Source: Plazaster borealis (Eukaryota; Echinodermata; Asteroidea; Forcipulatida; Labidiasteridae). Taken from it: a stretch of 64,000 nt of DNA. Positions 27,101 to 41,254 of this stretch are shown one piece after another (the first letter of the stretch is position 1; each line of letters starts with the position of its first letter). The stretch covers positions 2,852,001 through 2,916,000 of the forward strand of contig CM037467.1 in the NCBI GenBank assembly GCA_021014325.1, read 5' to 3'. Both the position numbers and the translations under genes were made by a program. Below the pieces are notes generated by a model that saw nothing but the letters and a program-made list of their open reading frames with translations, did no database searches and had not been told where the DNA came from.

Positions 27101-28132
27101 GCCTAAATTTATCAATCTCCTCAAAAGTTGAAGCACAGAGCCCTCATGTTCTGGTAGATTGTTATAATTACACACTCTATTAATTGCATGACCCCCAGAA
27201 CGTTATTTTTACGATGCCACAACCACGCAAACGTGCCGTGGTTGTGGCTTCATACATCCGTTGCAATGTGCATGGTTGTGGAAAGGTGTTGGGCTTCACA
27301 CGTCTGTTCGTGCGTGCAGGGTGCACCACACTAAATAATCTCACATAGCAACCAACGCTAAATGCTAAATATTCAAAAATGCTCAAAAAATATTTCAAAG
27401 TCTCTCAGCTTCTTGAAAACCAATCAGATATATTTCCCGACAACTAAACTTAAGATTTCTTTTCAATTTTTTGACAGGTCAGCCGTGTGGAATTTTCGAT
27501 AATTTTTTTACCCAAGAAGAAAAACAAAAACAAAATGTGCTTTTTCACAAGCCGACTTGCTGCCAGTTTTCATCGAGGCACTGCTCTAACTCCCAGGCCA
27601 AATAGGACCAACTATAACGCCTAAATTTATCAAATCTTCTCAAAAGTTGAAGCACAGAGCCCTCATGTTCTGCTAGATTGTTATAATTACACACTCTATT
27701 AATTGCATGACCCCCAGAACGTTATTTTTACGATGCCACAACCACGCAAACGTGCCGTGGTTGTGGCTTCATACATCCGTTGCAATGTGCATGGTTGTGG
27801 AAAGGTGTTGGGCTTCATACGTCTCTTCGTGCGTGCAGGGTGCACCACACTAAATAAACTCACATAGCAACCAACGCTAAATGCTAAATATTCAAAAATG
27901 CTCGAAAAATATTTCAAAGTCTCTCAGCCTCTTTAAAACAAATCAGATATATTTCCCGGCAACTAAACGCAAGATTTCTTTTCAATTTTTCGGCAGGTCA
28001 GCCGTGTGGAATTTTCGATAATTTTTTTATCCCAGAAGAAAAAAAAAACCAAAATGTGCTTTTTCACAAGCCGACTTGCTGCCAGTTTTCATCGAGGCAC
28101 TGCTCTAACTCCCAGGCCAAATAGGACCAACT

Positions 28133-29720
28133 TTAACGCCTAAATTTATCAAATCTTCTCAAAAGTTGAAGCACAGAGCCCTCATGTTCTAGTAGTGAAC
28201 CCCAGAACGTTATGTTTACGATGCCACAACCACGCAAACGTGCCGTGGTTGTGGCTTCATACATCCGTTGCAATGTGCGTGGTTGTGGAAAGGAGTTGGG
28301 CTTCATACGTCTGTTCGTGCGTGCAGGGTGCACCACACTAAATAAACTCACATAGCAACCAACGCTAAATGCTAAATATTCAAAAATGCTCCAAAAATAT
28401 TTCAAAGTCTCTCAGCCTCTTGAAAACAAACCAGATATATTTCCAGACAACTAAACTTAAGATTTATTTTCAATTTTTCGGCAGGTCAGCCGTGTGGAAA
28501 TTTCGATATTTTTTTACCCCAGAAGAAAAAAAAAACCAAAATGTGCTTTTTCACAAGCCGACTTGCTGCCAGTTTTCATCGAGGCACTGCTCTAATTTCC
28601 AGGCCAAATAGGACCAACTTTAACGCCTAAAGTTATCAATCTCCTCAAAAGTTGAAGCACAGAGCCCTCATGTTCTGGTAGATTGTTATAATTACACAGT
28701 CTATTAATTGCATGAACCCCAGAACGTTATGTTTACGATGCCACAACCACGCAAACGTAAGATTTCTTAAGATTTCTTTTCAATTTTTCGGCAGGTCAGC
28801 CGTGTGGAATTTTCGATAATTTTTTTACCCCAGAAGAAAAAAAAAACCAAAATGTGCTTTTTCACAAGCCGACTTGCTGCTAGTTTTCATCGAGGCACTG
28901 CTCTAATTCCCAGGCCAAATAGGACCAACTTTAACGCCTAAATTTATCAATCTCCTCAAAAGTTGAAGCACAGAGCCCTCATGTTCTAGTAGATTGTTAT
29001 AATTACACAGTCTATTAATTGCATGACCCCAGAACGTTATTTTTACGATGCCACAACCACGCAAACGTGCCGTGGTTGTGGCTTCATACATCCGTTGCAA
29101 TGTGCATGGTTGTGGAAAGGAATTGGGCTTCATACGTCTCTTCGTGCGTGCAGGGTGCACCACACTAAATAAACTCACATAGCAACCAACGCTAAATGCT
29201 AAATATTCAAAAATGCTCGAAAAATATTTCAAAGTCTCTCAGCCTCTTTAAAACAAATCAGATATATTTCCCGGCAACTAAACGCAACATTTCTTTTCAA
29301 TTTTTCGGCAGGTCAGCCGTGTGGAATTTTCGATAATTTTTTTATCCCAGAAGAAAAAAAAAAACAAAATGTGCTTTTTCACAAGCCGACTTGCTGCCAG
29401 TTTTCATCGAGGCACTGCTCTAACTCCCAGGCCAAATAGGACCAACTTTAACGCCTAAATTTATCAAATCTTCTCAAAAGTTGAAGCACAGAGCCCTCAT
29501 GTTCTAGTAGTGAACCCCAGAACGTTATGTTTACGATGCCACAACCACGCAAACGTGCCGTGGTTGTGGCTTCATACATCCGTTGCAATGTGCATGGTTG
29601 TGGAAAGGAATTGGGCTTCATACGTCTCTTCGTGCGTGCAGGGTGCACCACACTAAATAAACTCACATAGCAACCAACGCTAAATGCTAAATATTCAAAA
29701 ATGCTCAACAAATATTTCAA
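28133..29720. repeat. Block of B units with shared deletions
   Basis: Two units (near 28193 and 29508) lack the same 31 bp: TTCTAGTAG runs directly into TGAACCCC, so the TTGTTATAATTACAC opening is gone. Between them, the unit at about 28681-28996 is only ~315 bp long because ACGCAAACGT joins AAGATTTC near 28758, removing about 200 bp. The identical 31-bp deletion in two units 1.3 kb apart implies that a deleted unit was copied with its neighbour. Confidence 0.8.
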
Positions 29721-32580
29721 AGTCTCTCAGCCTCTTCAAAACAAATCAGATATATTTCCCGACAACTAAACGCAAGATTTCTTTTCAATTTTTTGGCAGA
29801 TCAGCCGTGTGGAATTTTCGATAATTTTTTTACCCCAGAAGAAAAAAAAAACAAAATGTGCTTTTTCACAAGCCGACTTGCTGCCAGTTTTCATCGAGGC
29901 ACTGCTCTAATTCGCAGGCCAAATAGGACCAACTTTAACGCCTAAATTTATCAAATCTCCTCAAAAGTTGAAGCACAGAGCCCTCATGTTCTGCTAGATT
30001 GTTATAATTACACAGTCTATTAATTGCATGACCCCCAGAACGTTATTTTTACAATGCCACAACCACGCAAACGTGCCGTGGTTGTGGCTTCATACATCCG
30101 TTGCAATGTGCATGGTTGTGGAAAGGAATTGGGCTTCATTCGTCTGTTCGTGCGTGCAGGATGCACCACACTAAATAATCTCACATAGCAACCAACGCTA
30201 AATGCTAAATATTCAAAAATGCTCAACAAATATTTCAAAGTCTCTCAGCTTCTTGAAAACCAATCAGATATATTTCCAGACAACTAAACGCAAGATTTCT
30301 TTTCAATTTTTTGACAGGTCAGCCGTGTGGAATTTTCGATAATTTTTTTACCCAAGAAGAAAAACAAAAACAAAATGTGCTTTTTCACAAGCCGACTTGC
30401 TGCCAGTTTTCATCGAGGCACTGCTCTAACTCCCAGGCCAAATAGGACCAACTATAACGCCTAAATTTATCAAATCTTCTCAAAAGTTGAAGCACAGAGC
30501 CCTCATGTTATGGTAGATTGTTATAATTACACAGTCTATTAATTGCATGACCCCCGGAACGTTATTTTTACGATGCCACAACCACGCAAACGTGCCGTGG
30601 TTGTGGCTTCATACATCCGTTGCAATGTGCGTGGTTGTGGAAAGGAGTTGGGCTTCATACGTCTGTTCGTGCGTGCTGGGTGCACCACACTAAATAAACT
30701 CACATAGCAACCAACGCTAAATGCTAAATATTCAAAAATGCTCAAAAAATATTTCAAAGTCTCTCAGCCTCTTGAAAACAAACCAGATATATTTCCAGAC
30801 AACTAAACGCAAGATTTCTTTTCAATTTTTCGGCAGGTCAGCCGTTTGGAATTTTCGATAATTTTTTTACCCCAGAAGAAAAAAAAACCCAAATGTGCTT
30901 TTTCACAAGTCGACTTGCTGCCAGTTTTCATCGAGGCACTGCTCTAATTCCCAAGCCAAATAGGACCAACTTTAACGCCTAAATTTATCAAATCTCCTCA
31001 AAAGTTAAAGCACAGAGCCCTCATGTTCTGGTAGATTGTTATAATTACACAGTCTATTAATTGCATGACCCCCAGAACGTTATTTTTACGATGCCACAAC
31101 CACGCAAACGTGCCGTGGTTGTGGCTTCATACATCCGTTGCAATGTGCATGGTTGTGGAAAGGAATTGGGCTTCATACGTCTCTTCGTGCGTGCAGGGTG
31201 CACCACACTAAATAAACTCACATAGCAACCAACGCTAAATGCTAAATATTCAAAAAATGCTCAAAAAATACTTCAAAGTCTCTCAGCTTCTTGAAAACCA
31301 ATCAGATATATTTCCAGACAACTAAACTTCAGATTTCTTTTCAATTTTTCGGCAGATCAGCCATGTGGAATTTTAGATAATTTTTTTACCCCAGAAGAAA
31401 AAAAAAATGTGCTTTTTCACAAGCCGACTTGCTGCTAGTTTTCATCGAGGCACTGCTCTAATTCCAAGGCCAAATAGGACCAACTTTAACGCCTAAATTT
31501 ATCAAATCTCCTCAAAAGTTGAAGCACAGAGCCCTCATGTTCTGGTAGATTGTTATAATTACACAATCTATTAATTGCATGACCCCCAGAACGTTATTTT
31601 ACGATGCCACAACCACGCAAACGTGCCGTGGTTGTGGCTTCATACATCCGTTGCAATGTGCATGGTTGTGGAAAGGAATTGGGCTCCATACGTCTGTTCG
31701 TGCGTGCAGGGTGCACCACACTAAATAAACTCACATAGCAACCAACGCTAAATGCTAAATATTCAAAAATGCTCAACAAATATTTCAAAGTCTCTCAGCT
31801 TCTTGAAAACCAATCAGATATATTTCCAGACAACTAAACTTAAGATTTATTTTCAATTTTTTGGCAGGTCAGCCGTGTGGAATTTCCGATAATTTTTTTA
31901 CCCAAGAAGAAAAAAAAACCAAAATGTGCTTTTTCACAAGCCGACTTGCTGCCAGTTTTCATCGAGGCACTGCTCTAACTCCCAGGCCAAATAGGACCAA
32001 CTATAACGCCTAAATTTACCAAATCTTCTCAAAAGTTGAAGCACAGAGCCCTCATGTTCTGGTAGATTGTTATAGTTACACAGTCTATTAATTGCATGAC
32101 CCCCAGAACGTTATTTTTACGATGCCACAACCACGCAAACGTGCCGTGGTTGTGGCTTCATACATCCGTTGCAATGTGCGTGGTTGTGGAAAGGAGTTGG
32201 GCTTCATACGTCTGTTCGTGCGTGCTGGGTGCACCACACTAAATAAACTCACATAGCAACCAACACTAAATGCTAAATATTCAAAAATGCTCAACAAATA
32301 TTTCAAAGTCTCTCAGCCTCTTCAAAACAAATCAGATATATTTCCAGACAACTAAACGCAATATCTCTTTTCAATTTTTCGGCAGGTCAACCGTTTGGAA
32401 TTTTCGATAATTTTTTTACCCCAGAAGAAAAAAAAACCCAATATGTGCTTTTTCACAAGTCGACTTGCTGCTAGTTTTCATCGAGGCACTGCTCTAATTC
32501 CCAAGCCAAATAGGACAAACTTTAACGCCTAAATTTATCAAATCTCCTCAAAAGTTGAAGCACAGAGCCTTCATGTTCTG

Positions 32581-32660
32581 CAAGAAATTTACTTCCAAAA
32601 AATTAAAACCGCCAAATTAACCTTCCTGGGACTGTGTACTATACACCAGCAAGAAATTTA
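32581..32660. repeat. Chimeric A fragment at the right B/A junction
   Basis: Immediately after B ends (...CATGTTCTG), family A resumes at CAAGAAATTTACT, the very base that follows ACCAG at the left junction. About 24 bp later the sequence jumps back to CCGCCAAATTAACC, so one A unit has lost about 370 bp here. Normal A units follow. Confidence 0.85.
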
Positions 32661-35600
32661 CTGCCAAAAAAAAAGGTTGACATCAATTCTGCGCTATGTT
32701 TGACAATAACTCCCTAACTAAGCATGCTAGAGAGACCCAGTTTGTACCTGCATGTTGCTGACATATCCCTGTATCCCAAAATCAGACTTTTAGAGCCACT
32801 TTGCACCATCTTCATACCGGAAATGACCAGCAAGCGGGGATACTCCGAATGCTCCTCAAGAGCATGTTTAACGGGATTTTTGTACACAAAGCTGTCCAAG
32901 AGACAAACACATGTTAACCACGATCAAATCACCCTCAGAATATTGTTGGATTTGCACAAGTTTTATACCGTTGGAAAGCCCATCTCAAGGGCTATCGACT
33001 AGTTTTAGTTTCGTTTCTCTGACGATTTCGTACACGAGGCGAGCGGCCCGGGAGTGAGGCTACTAGCACCGCCAAATTAACCTTCCTGGGACTGTGTATA
33101 CACCAGCAAGAAATTTACTGCCAAAAAAAAGGTTTGACATCAATTCTGCGCTATGTTTGACAATAACTCCCTAACTAAGCATGCTAGAGAGACCCAGTTT
33201 GTACCTGCATGTTGCTGACATATCCCTGCATCCCAAAATTAGACTTTTAGAGCCACTTTGCGCCATCTTCATACCGGAAATGACCAGCAAGTGGGGATAC
33301 TCCGAATGCTCTTCAAGAGCATGTTTAACTGGATTTTTGTACACAGAGCTCTCCAAGAGACAAACAAATGTCAAGCACGATCAAATCACCCTCAGAATAT
33401 TGTTGGATTTGCACAAGTTTTATACCGTTGGAGAGCCCATCTCAAGGGCTATCGACTAGTTTTAGTTTCGTTTCTCTGACGATTTTGTAGGCGAGGCGAG
33501 GGGCCCGGGAGTGAGGCTACTAGCACCGCCAAATTAACTATCCTGGGCTGTGTACTATACACCAGCAAGAAATTTACTGCCAAAAAAAGGTTTGACATCA
33601 ATTCTGCGCTATGTTTGACAATACCTCCCTAACTAGGCATGCTAGAGAGACCCAGTTTGTACCTGCACGTTGCTGACATATCCCTGCATTCCAAAATCAG
33701 ATTTTTAGAGCCACTTCCCGCCATCTTCAGACCGGAAATGACCAGCAAGCGGGGATACTCCGAATACTCCTCAACAGCATGTTTAACGGGATTTTTGTAC
33801 ACAGAGCTGTCCAAGAGACAAACAAATGTCAAGCACGATCAAATCACCCTCAGAATATTGTTGGATTTGCACAAGTTTTATACCGTTGGAGAGCCCATCT
33901 CAAGGGCTATCGACTAGTTTTACTTTCGTTTCTCTGACGATTTCGTAGACGAGGCGAGCGCCCGGGAGTGAGGTTACTAGCACCGCCAAATTAACCTTCC
34001 TGGGACTGTGTACTATACACCAGCAAGAAATTTACTGCCAAAAAAAGGTTTGACATCAATTCTGCGCTATGTTTGACAATAACTCCCTAACTAAGCATGC
34101 TAGAGAGACCCAGTTTGTACCTGCATGTTGCTGACATATCCCTGCATCCGAAAATTAGACCTTTAGAGCCACTTTGCGCCATCTTCAGACCGGAAATGAC
34201 CAGCAAGTGGGGATACTCCGAATGCTCCTCAAGAGCATGTTTAACGGGATTTTTGTACACAGAGCTGTCCAAGAGACAAACACATGATAACCACGATTAA
34301 ATCACCCTCAAAATATTGTTGGATTTGCACAAGTTTTATACCGTTGGAAAGCCCATCTCAAGGGCTATCGACTAGTTTTAGTTTCGTTTCTCTGACGATT
34401 TTGTAGACGAGGCGAGCGGCCCGGGAGTGAGGCTACTAGCACCGCCAAATTAACTATCCTGGGGCTGTGTACTATACACCAGCAAGAAATTTACTGCCAA
34501 AAAAAGGTTTGACATCAATTCTGCGCTATGTTTGACAATAACTCCCTAACTAAGCATGCTAGAGAGACCCAGTTTGTACCTGCATGTTGCTGACATATCC
34601 CTGCATCCGAAAATTAGACTTTTAGAGCCACTTTGCGCTATCTTCAGACCGGAAATGACCAGCAAGTGGGGATACTCCGAATGCTCCTCAACAGCATGTT
34701 TAACGGGATTTTTGTACACAGAGCTGTCCAAGAGACAAACAAATGTTAAGCACGATCAAATCACCCTCAGAATATTGTTGGATTTGCACAAGTTTTATAC
34801 CGTTGGAAAGCCCATCTCAAGGGCTATCGACTAGTTTTAGTTTCGTTTGTCTGACGAGTTTGTAAGCGAGGCGAGGGGCCGGAAGTGAGGTAACTAGCAC
34901 CGCCAAATTAACTATCCTGGGCTGTGTACTATACACCAGCAAGAAATTTACTGCCAAAAAAAGGTTTGACATCAATTCTGCGCTATGTTTGACAATAACT
35001 CCCTAACTAAGCATGCTAGAGAGACCCAGTTTGTACCTGCATGTTGCTGACATATCCCTGCATCCCAAAATTAGACTTTTAGAGCCACTTTCCGCCATCT
35101 TCATACCGGAAATGACCAGCAAGTGGGGATACTCCGAATGCTCCTCAACAGCATGTTTAACGGGATTTTTGTACACAAAGCTGCCAAGAGACAAACACAT
35201 GTTAACCACGATTAAATCACCGTCAAAATATTGTTGGATTTGCACAAGTTTTATACCGTTGGAAAGCCCATCTCAAGGGCTATCGACTAGTTTTAATTTC
35301 GTTTCTCTGACGATTTCGTAGACGACACGAGCGGCCCGGGAGTGAGGCTACTAGCACCGCCAAATTAACTACCCCGGGGCTGTGTACTATACACCAGCAA
35401 GAAATTTACTGCCAAAAAAAGGTTTGACATCAATTCTGCGCTATGTTTGACAATAACTCCCTAACTAAGCATGCTAGAGAGACCCAGTTTGTACCTGCAT
35501 GTTGCTGACATATCTCTGCATTCCAAAATCAGATTTTTAGAGCCACTTCCCGCCATCTTCAGACCGGAAATGACCAGCAAGCGGGGATACTCCGAATACT

Positions 35601-38600
35601 CCTCAACAGCATGTTTAACGGGATTTTTGTACACAGAGCTGTCCAAGAGACAAACAAATGTCAAGCACGATCAAATCACCCTCAGAATATTGTTGGATTT
35701 GCACAAGTTTTATACCGTTGGAGAGCCCATCTCAAGGGCTATCGACTAGTTTTGATTTCGCTTCTCTGACGATTTTGTAGGCGAGGCGAGCGGCCCGGGA
35801 GTGAGGCTACTAGCACCGCCAAATTAACTACCCCGGGGCTGTGTACTATACACCAGCAAGAAATTTACTGCCAAAAAAAGGTTTGACATCAATTCTGCGC
35901 TATGTTTGACAATAACTCCCTAACTAAGCATGCTAGAGAGACCCAGTTTGTACCTGCATGTTGCTGACATATCCCTGCATCCCAAAATTAGACTTTTAGA
36001 GCCACTTTGCGCCATCTTCAGACCGGAAATGACCAGCAAGTGGGGATACTCCGAATGCTCCTCAAGAGCATGTTTAACGGGATTTTTGTACACAGAGCTG
36101 TCCAAGAGACAAACACATGATAACCACGATTAAATCACCCTCAAAATATTGTTGGATTTGCACAAGTTTTATACCGTTGGAAAGCCCATCTCAAGGGCTA
36201 TCGACTAGTTTTAGTTTCGTTTCTCTGACGATTTCGTAGACGAGGCGAGCGGCCCGGGAGTGAGGCTACTAGCACCGCCAAATTAACCTTCCTGGGACTG
36301 TGTACTATACACCAGCAAGAAATTTACTGCAAAAAAAGGTTTGACATCAATTCTGCGCTATGTTTGACAATAACTCCCTAACTAAGCATGCTAGAGAGAC
36401 CCAGTTTGTACCTGCATGTTGCTGACATATCCCTGCATCCGAAAATTAGACTTTTAGAGCCACTTTGCACCATTTTCAGACCGGAAATGACCAGCAAGTG
36501 GGGATACTCCGAATACTCCTCAAGAGCATGTTTAACGGGATTTTTGTACACAGAGCTGTCCAAGAGACAAACAAATGTTAACCACGATGAAAATTACCGT
36601 CAAAATATTGTTGGACTTGCACAAGTTTTATACCGTTGAAAAGCCCATCTCAAGGGCTATCGACTAGTTTTGGTTTCGTTTCTCTGACGATTTTGTAAGC
36701 GAGGCGAGGGGTCCGGGAGTGAGGCTACTAGCACCGCCAAATTAACCTTCCTGGGACTGTGTACTATACACCAGCAAGAAATTTACTGCCAAAAAAAGGT
36801 TTGACATCAATTCTGCGCTATGTTTGACAATAACTCCCTAACTAAGCATGCTAGAGAGACCCAGTTTGTACCTGCATGTTGCTGACATATCCCTGCATCC
36901 GAAAATTAGACTTTTAGAGCCACTTTGCACCATTTTCAGACTGGAAATGACCAGCAAGTGGGGATACTCCGAATACTCCTCAAGAGCATGTTTAACGGGA
37001 TTTTTGTACACAGAGCTGTCCAAGAGACAAACAAATGTTAACCACGATCAAATTACCGTCAAAATATTGTTGGACTTGCACAAGTTTTATACCGTTGAAA
37101 AGCCCATCTCAAGGGCTATCGACTAGTTTTAATTTCGTTTCTCTGACGATTTTGTAAGCGAGGCGAGGGGTCCGGGAGTGAGGCTACTAGCACCGCCAAA
37201 TTAACTATCCTGGGTACTGTTTACTATACACCAGCAAGAAATTTACTGCCAAAAAAAGTTTTGACATCAATTCTGCGCTATGTTTGACAATAACTCCCTA
37301 ACTAAGCATGCTAGAGAGACCCAGTTTGTACCTGCGTGTTGCTGACATATCCCTGCATTCCAAAATCAGATTTTAAGAGCCACTTCCCGCCATCTTCAGA
37401 CCGGAAATGACCAGCAAGCGGGGATACTCCGAATACTCCTCAAGAGCATGTTTAACGGGATTTTTGTACACAGAGCTGTCCAAGAGACAAACAAATGTCA
37501 AGCACGATCAAATCACCCTCAGAATATTGTTGGATTTGCACAAGTTTTATACCGTTGGAAAGCCCATCTCAAGGGCTATCGACTAGTTTTGATTTCGTTT
37601 CTCTGACGATTTTGTAGGCGAGGCGAGCGGCCCGGGAGTGAGGCTACTAGCACCGCCAAATTAACTATCCTGGGCTGTGTACTATACACCAGCAAGAAAT
37701 TTACTGCCAAAAAAAGGTTTGACATCAATTCTGCGCTATGTTTGACAATAACTCCCTAACTAAGCATGCTAGAGAGACCCAGTTTGTACCTGCATGTTGC
37801 TGACATATCCCTGCATCCCAAAATTAGACTTTTAGAGCCACTTTGCGCCATCTTCAGACCGGAAATGACCAGCAAGTGGGGATACTCCGAATGCTCCTCA
37901 ACAGCATGTTTAACGGGATTTTTGTACACAGAGCTGTCAAGAGACAAACACATGATAACCACGATTAAATCACCCTCAAAATATTGTTGGATTTGCACAA
38001 GTTTTATACCGTTGGAAAGCCCATCTCAAGGGCTATCGACTAGTTTTGGTTTCGTTTCTCTGACGATTTCGTAGACGAGGCGAGCGGCCCGGGAGTGAGG
38101 CTACTAGCACCGCCAAATTAACCTTCCTGGGACTGTGTACTCTACACCAGCAAGAAATTTACTGCCAAAAAAAGGTTTGACATCAATTCTGCGCTATGTT
38201 TGACAATAACTCCCTAACTAAGCATGCTAGAGAGACCCAGTTTGTACCTGCATGTTGCTGACATATCCCTGCATCCGAAAATTAGACTTTTAGAGCCACT
38301 TTGCGCCATTTTCAGACCGGAAATGACCAGCAAGTGGGGATACTCCGAATACTCCTCAAGAGCATGTTTAACGGGATTTTTGTACACAGAGCTGTCCAAG
38401 AGACAAACAAATGTTAACCACGATCAAATTACCGTCAAAATATTGTTGGACTTGCACAAGTTTTATACCGTTGAAAAGCCCATCTCAAGGGCTATCGACT
38501 AGTTTTGGTTTTGTTTCTCTGACGATTTTTTAAGCGAGGCGAGGGGTCCGGGAGTGAGGCTACTAGCACCGCCAAATTAACTATCCTGGGTACTGTTTAC

Positions 38601-39879
38601 TATACACCAGCAAGAAATTTACTGCCAAAAAAAGTTTTGACATCAATTCTGCACTATGTTTCACAATAACTCCCTAACAAATCATGCTAGAGAGACCCAG
38701 TTTGTACCTGCATGTTGCTGACATATCCCTGCATCCCAAAATTAGACTTTTAGAGGTCTTTGCGCCATCTTCAGACCGGAATTGACCAGCAAATGGGGAT
38801 ACTCCGAATGCTTCTCAAGAGCATGTTTAACGGGATTTTTGTACACGGAGCTGTCCAAGAGACAAACACATGATAACCACGATTAAATCACCCTCAAAAT
38901 ATTGTTGGATTTGCACAAGTTTTATACCGTTGGAAAGCCCATCTCAAGGGCTATCGACTAGTTTTGGTTTCGTTTCTCCGACGATTTCGTAGACGAGGCG
39001 AGCGGCCCGGGAGTGAGGCTACTAGCACCGCCAAATTAACCTTCCTGGGACTGTGTACTATACACCAGCAAGAAATTTACTGCCAAAAAAAGGTTTGACA
39101 TCAATTCTGCGCTATGTTTGACAATAACTCCCTAACTAAGCATGCTAGAGAGACCCAGTTTGTACCTGCATGTTGCTGACATATCCCTGCATCCGAAAAT
39201 TAGACTTTTAGAGCCACTTTGCACCATTTTCAGACCGGAAATGACCAGCAAGTGGGGATACTCCGAATACTCCTCAAGAGCATGTTTAACGGGATTTTTG
39301 TACACAGAGCTGTCCAAGAGACAAACAAATGTTAACCACGATCAAATTACCGTCAAAATATTGTTGGATTTGCACAAGTTTTATACCGTTGGAAAGCCCA
39401 TCTCAAGGGCTATCGACTAGTTTTGGTTTCGTTTCTCTGACGATTTTGTAGGCGAGGCGAGGGGTCCGGGAGTGAGGCTACTAGCACCGCCAAATTAACT
39501 ATCCTGGGTACTGTTTACTATACACCAGCAAGAAATTTACTGCCAAAAAAAGTTTTGACATCAATTCTGCACTATGTTTCACAATAACTCCCTAACAAAT
39601 CATGCTAGAGAGACCCAGTTTGTACCTGCATGTTGCTGACATATCCCTGCATCCACAAATTAGACTTTTAGAGGTCTTTGCGCCATCTTCAGACCGGAAT
39701 TGACCAGCAAATGGGGATACTCCGAATGCTTCTCTAGAGCATGTTTAACGGGATTTTTGTACACGGAGCTGTCCACGAGACAAAAAAATGTTAACCACGA
39801 TCAAATCACCCTCAGAATATTGGTGGATTTGCACAAGCTTTATACCGTTGGAAAGCCCATCTCAAGGGCTATCGACTAG

Positions 39880-41254
39880 TTTTGGTTTCGTTTCTCTGAC
39901 GATTTCGTAGACGAGGCGAGCGGCCCGAGAGTGAGGCTACTAGCACCGCCAAATTAATCTTCCTGGGGCTGTGTACTCTACACCAGCAAGAAATTTACTG
40001 CCAAAAAAAGCTTTGACATCAATTCTGCGCTATGTTTGACAATAACTCCCTAACTAAGCATGCTAGAGAGACCCAGTTTGTACCTGAATGTTGCTGACAT
40101 ATCCCTGCATCCTAAAATCAAACTTTTAGAGCCACTTCCCGCCATCTTCAGACCGGAATTGACCAGCAAGTGGGGATACTCCGAATGCTTCTCAAGAGCA
40201 TGTTTAACGGGATTTTTGTACACAGAGCTGTCCACGAGACAAAAAAATGTTAAGCACGATCAAATCACCCTCAGAATATTGGTGGATTTGCACAAGCTTT
40301 ATACCGTTGGAAAGCCCATCTCAAGGGCTATCGACTAGTTTTAGTTTCGTTTCTCTGACGATTTTGTAGGCGAGGCGAGGGGCCCGGGAGTGAGGCTACT
40401 AGCACCGCCAAATTAACTATCCTGGGCTGTGTACTATACACCAGCAAGAAATTTACTGCCAAAAAAAGGTTTGACATCAATTCTGCGCTATGTTTGACAA
40501 TAACTCCCTAACTAAGCATGCTAGAGAGACCCAGTTTGTACCTGAATGTTGCTGACATATCCCTGCATCCCAAAATCAAATTTTTAGAGCCACTTCCCGC
40601 CATCTTCAGACCGGAATTGACCAGCAAGTGGGGATACTCCGAATGCTTCTCAAGAGCATGTTTAACGGGATTTTTGTACACAGAGCTGTCCACGAGACAA
40701 AAAAATGTTAAGCACGATCAAATCACCCTCAGAATATTGGTGGATTTGCACAAGCTTTATACCGTTGGAAAGCCCATCTCAAGGGCTATCGACTAGTTTT
40801 AGTTTCGTTTCTCTGACGATTTTGTAGGCGAGGCGAGGGGCCCGGGAGTGAGGCTACTAGCACCGCCAAATTAACTATCCTGGGCTGTGTACTATACACC
40901 AGCAAGAAATTTACTGCCAAAAAAAGGTTTGACATCAATTCTGCGCTATGTTTGACAATAACTCCCTAACTAAGCATGCTAGAGAGACCCAGTTTGTACC
41001 TGAATGTTGCTGACATATCCCTGCATCCCAAAATCAAATTTTTAGAGCCACTTCCCGCCATCTTCAGACCGGAATTGACCAGCAAGTGGGGATACTCCGA
41101 ATGCTTCTCAAGAGCATGTTTAACGGGATTTTTGTACACAGAGCTGTCCACGAGACAAAAAAATGTTAAGCACGATCAAATCACCCTCAGAATATTGGTG
41201 GATTTGCACAAGCTTTATACCGTTGGAAAGCCCATCTCAAGGGCTATCGACTAG
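39880..41254. repeat. Recently amplified trimer of near-identical A units
   Basis: Three successive units (anchors at 40057, 40515 and 40973, exactly 458 bp apart) share private variants, including GTACCTGAATGTTGC, GGAATTGACC, GACAAAAAAATG and ATTGGTGGATTTGC. The last two look identical over most of their length, which points to very recent local duplication. Confidence 0.8.

Larger units (their letters stand above)
5615..32580. repeat. Satellite family B array (~517-bp units, ~53 copies)
   Basis: Head-to-tail units mostly 508-520 bp long, each opening with (G/C)TAGATTGTTATAATTACAC and closing with GCCCTCATGTTCTG. Unit starts fall near 5615, 6508, 7026, 7543, 8060 and so on, to 32065. Much of the length variation comes from an A-run of about 5-18 bases after CCCCAGAAG. 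I see no sequence similarity to family A. The half from the hairpin to AAAAATGCTC is almost invariant, while the following half is variable. Minus-strand frames of 72, 100 or 109-117 codons recur, their length set by single-base indels. I recognise no protein in them and treat the array as satellite DNA; whether it is transcribed cannot be told from sequence. Confidence 0.97.

Noticed and set aside
5641..32306. Repeated 72- to 117-codon minus-strand frames in family B as a multigene array
   Set aside because: Lengths switch with single-base indels, some units have frameshifts inside the frame, and the sequence has no codon-like pattern or known domain.
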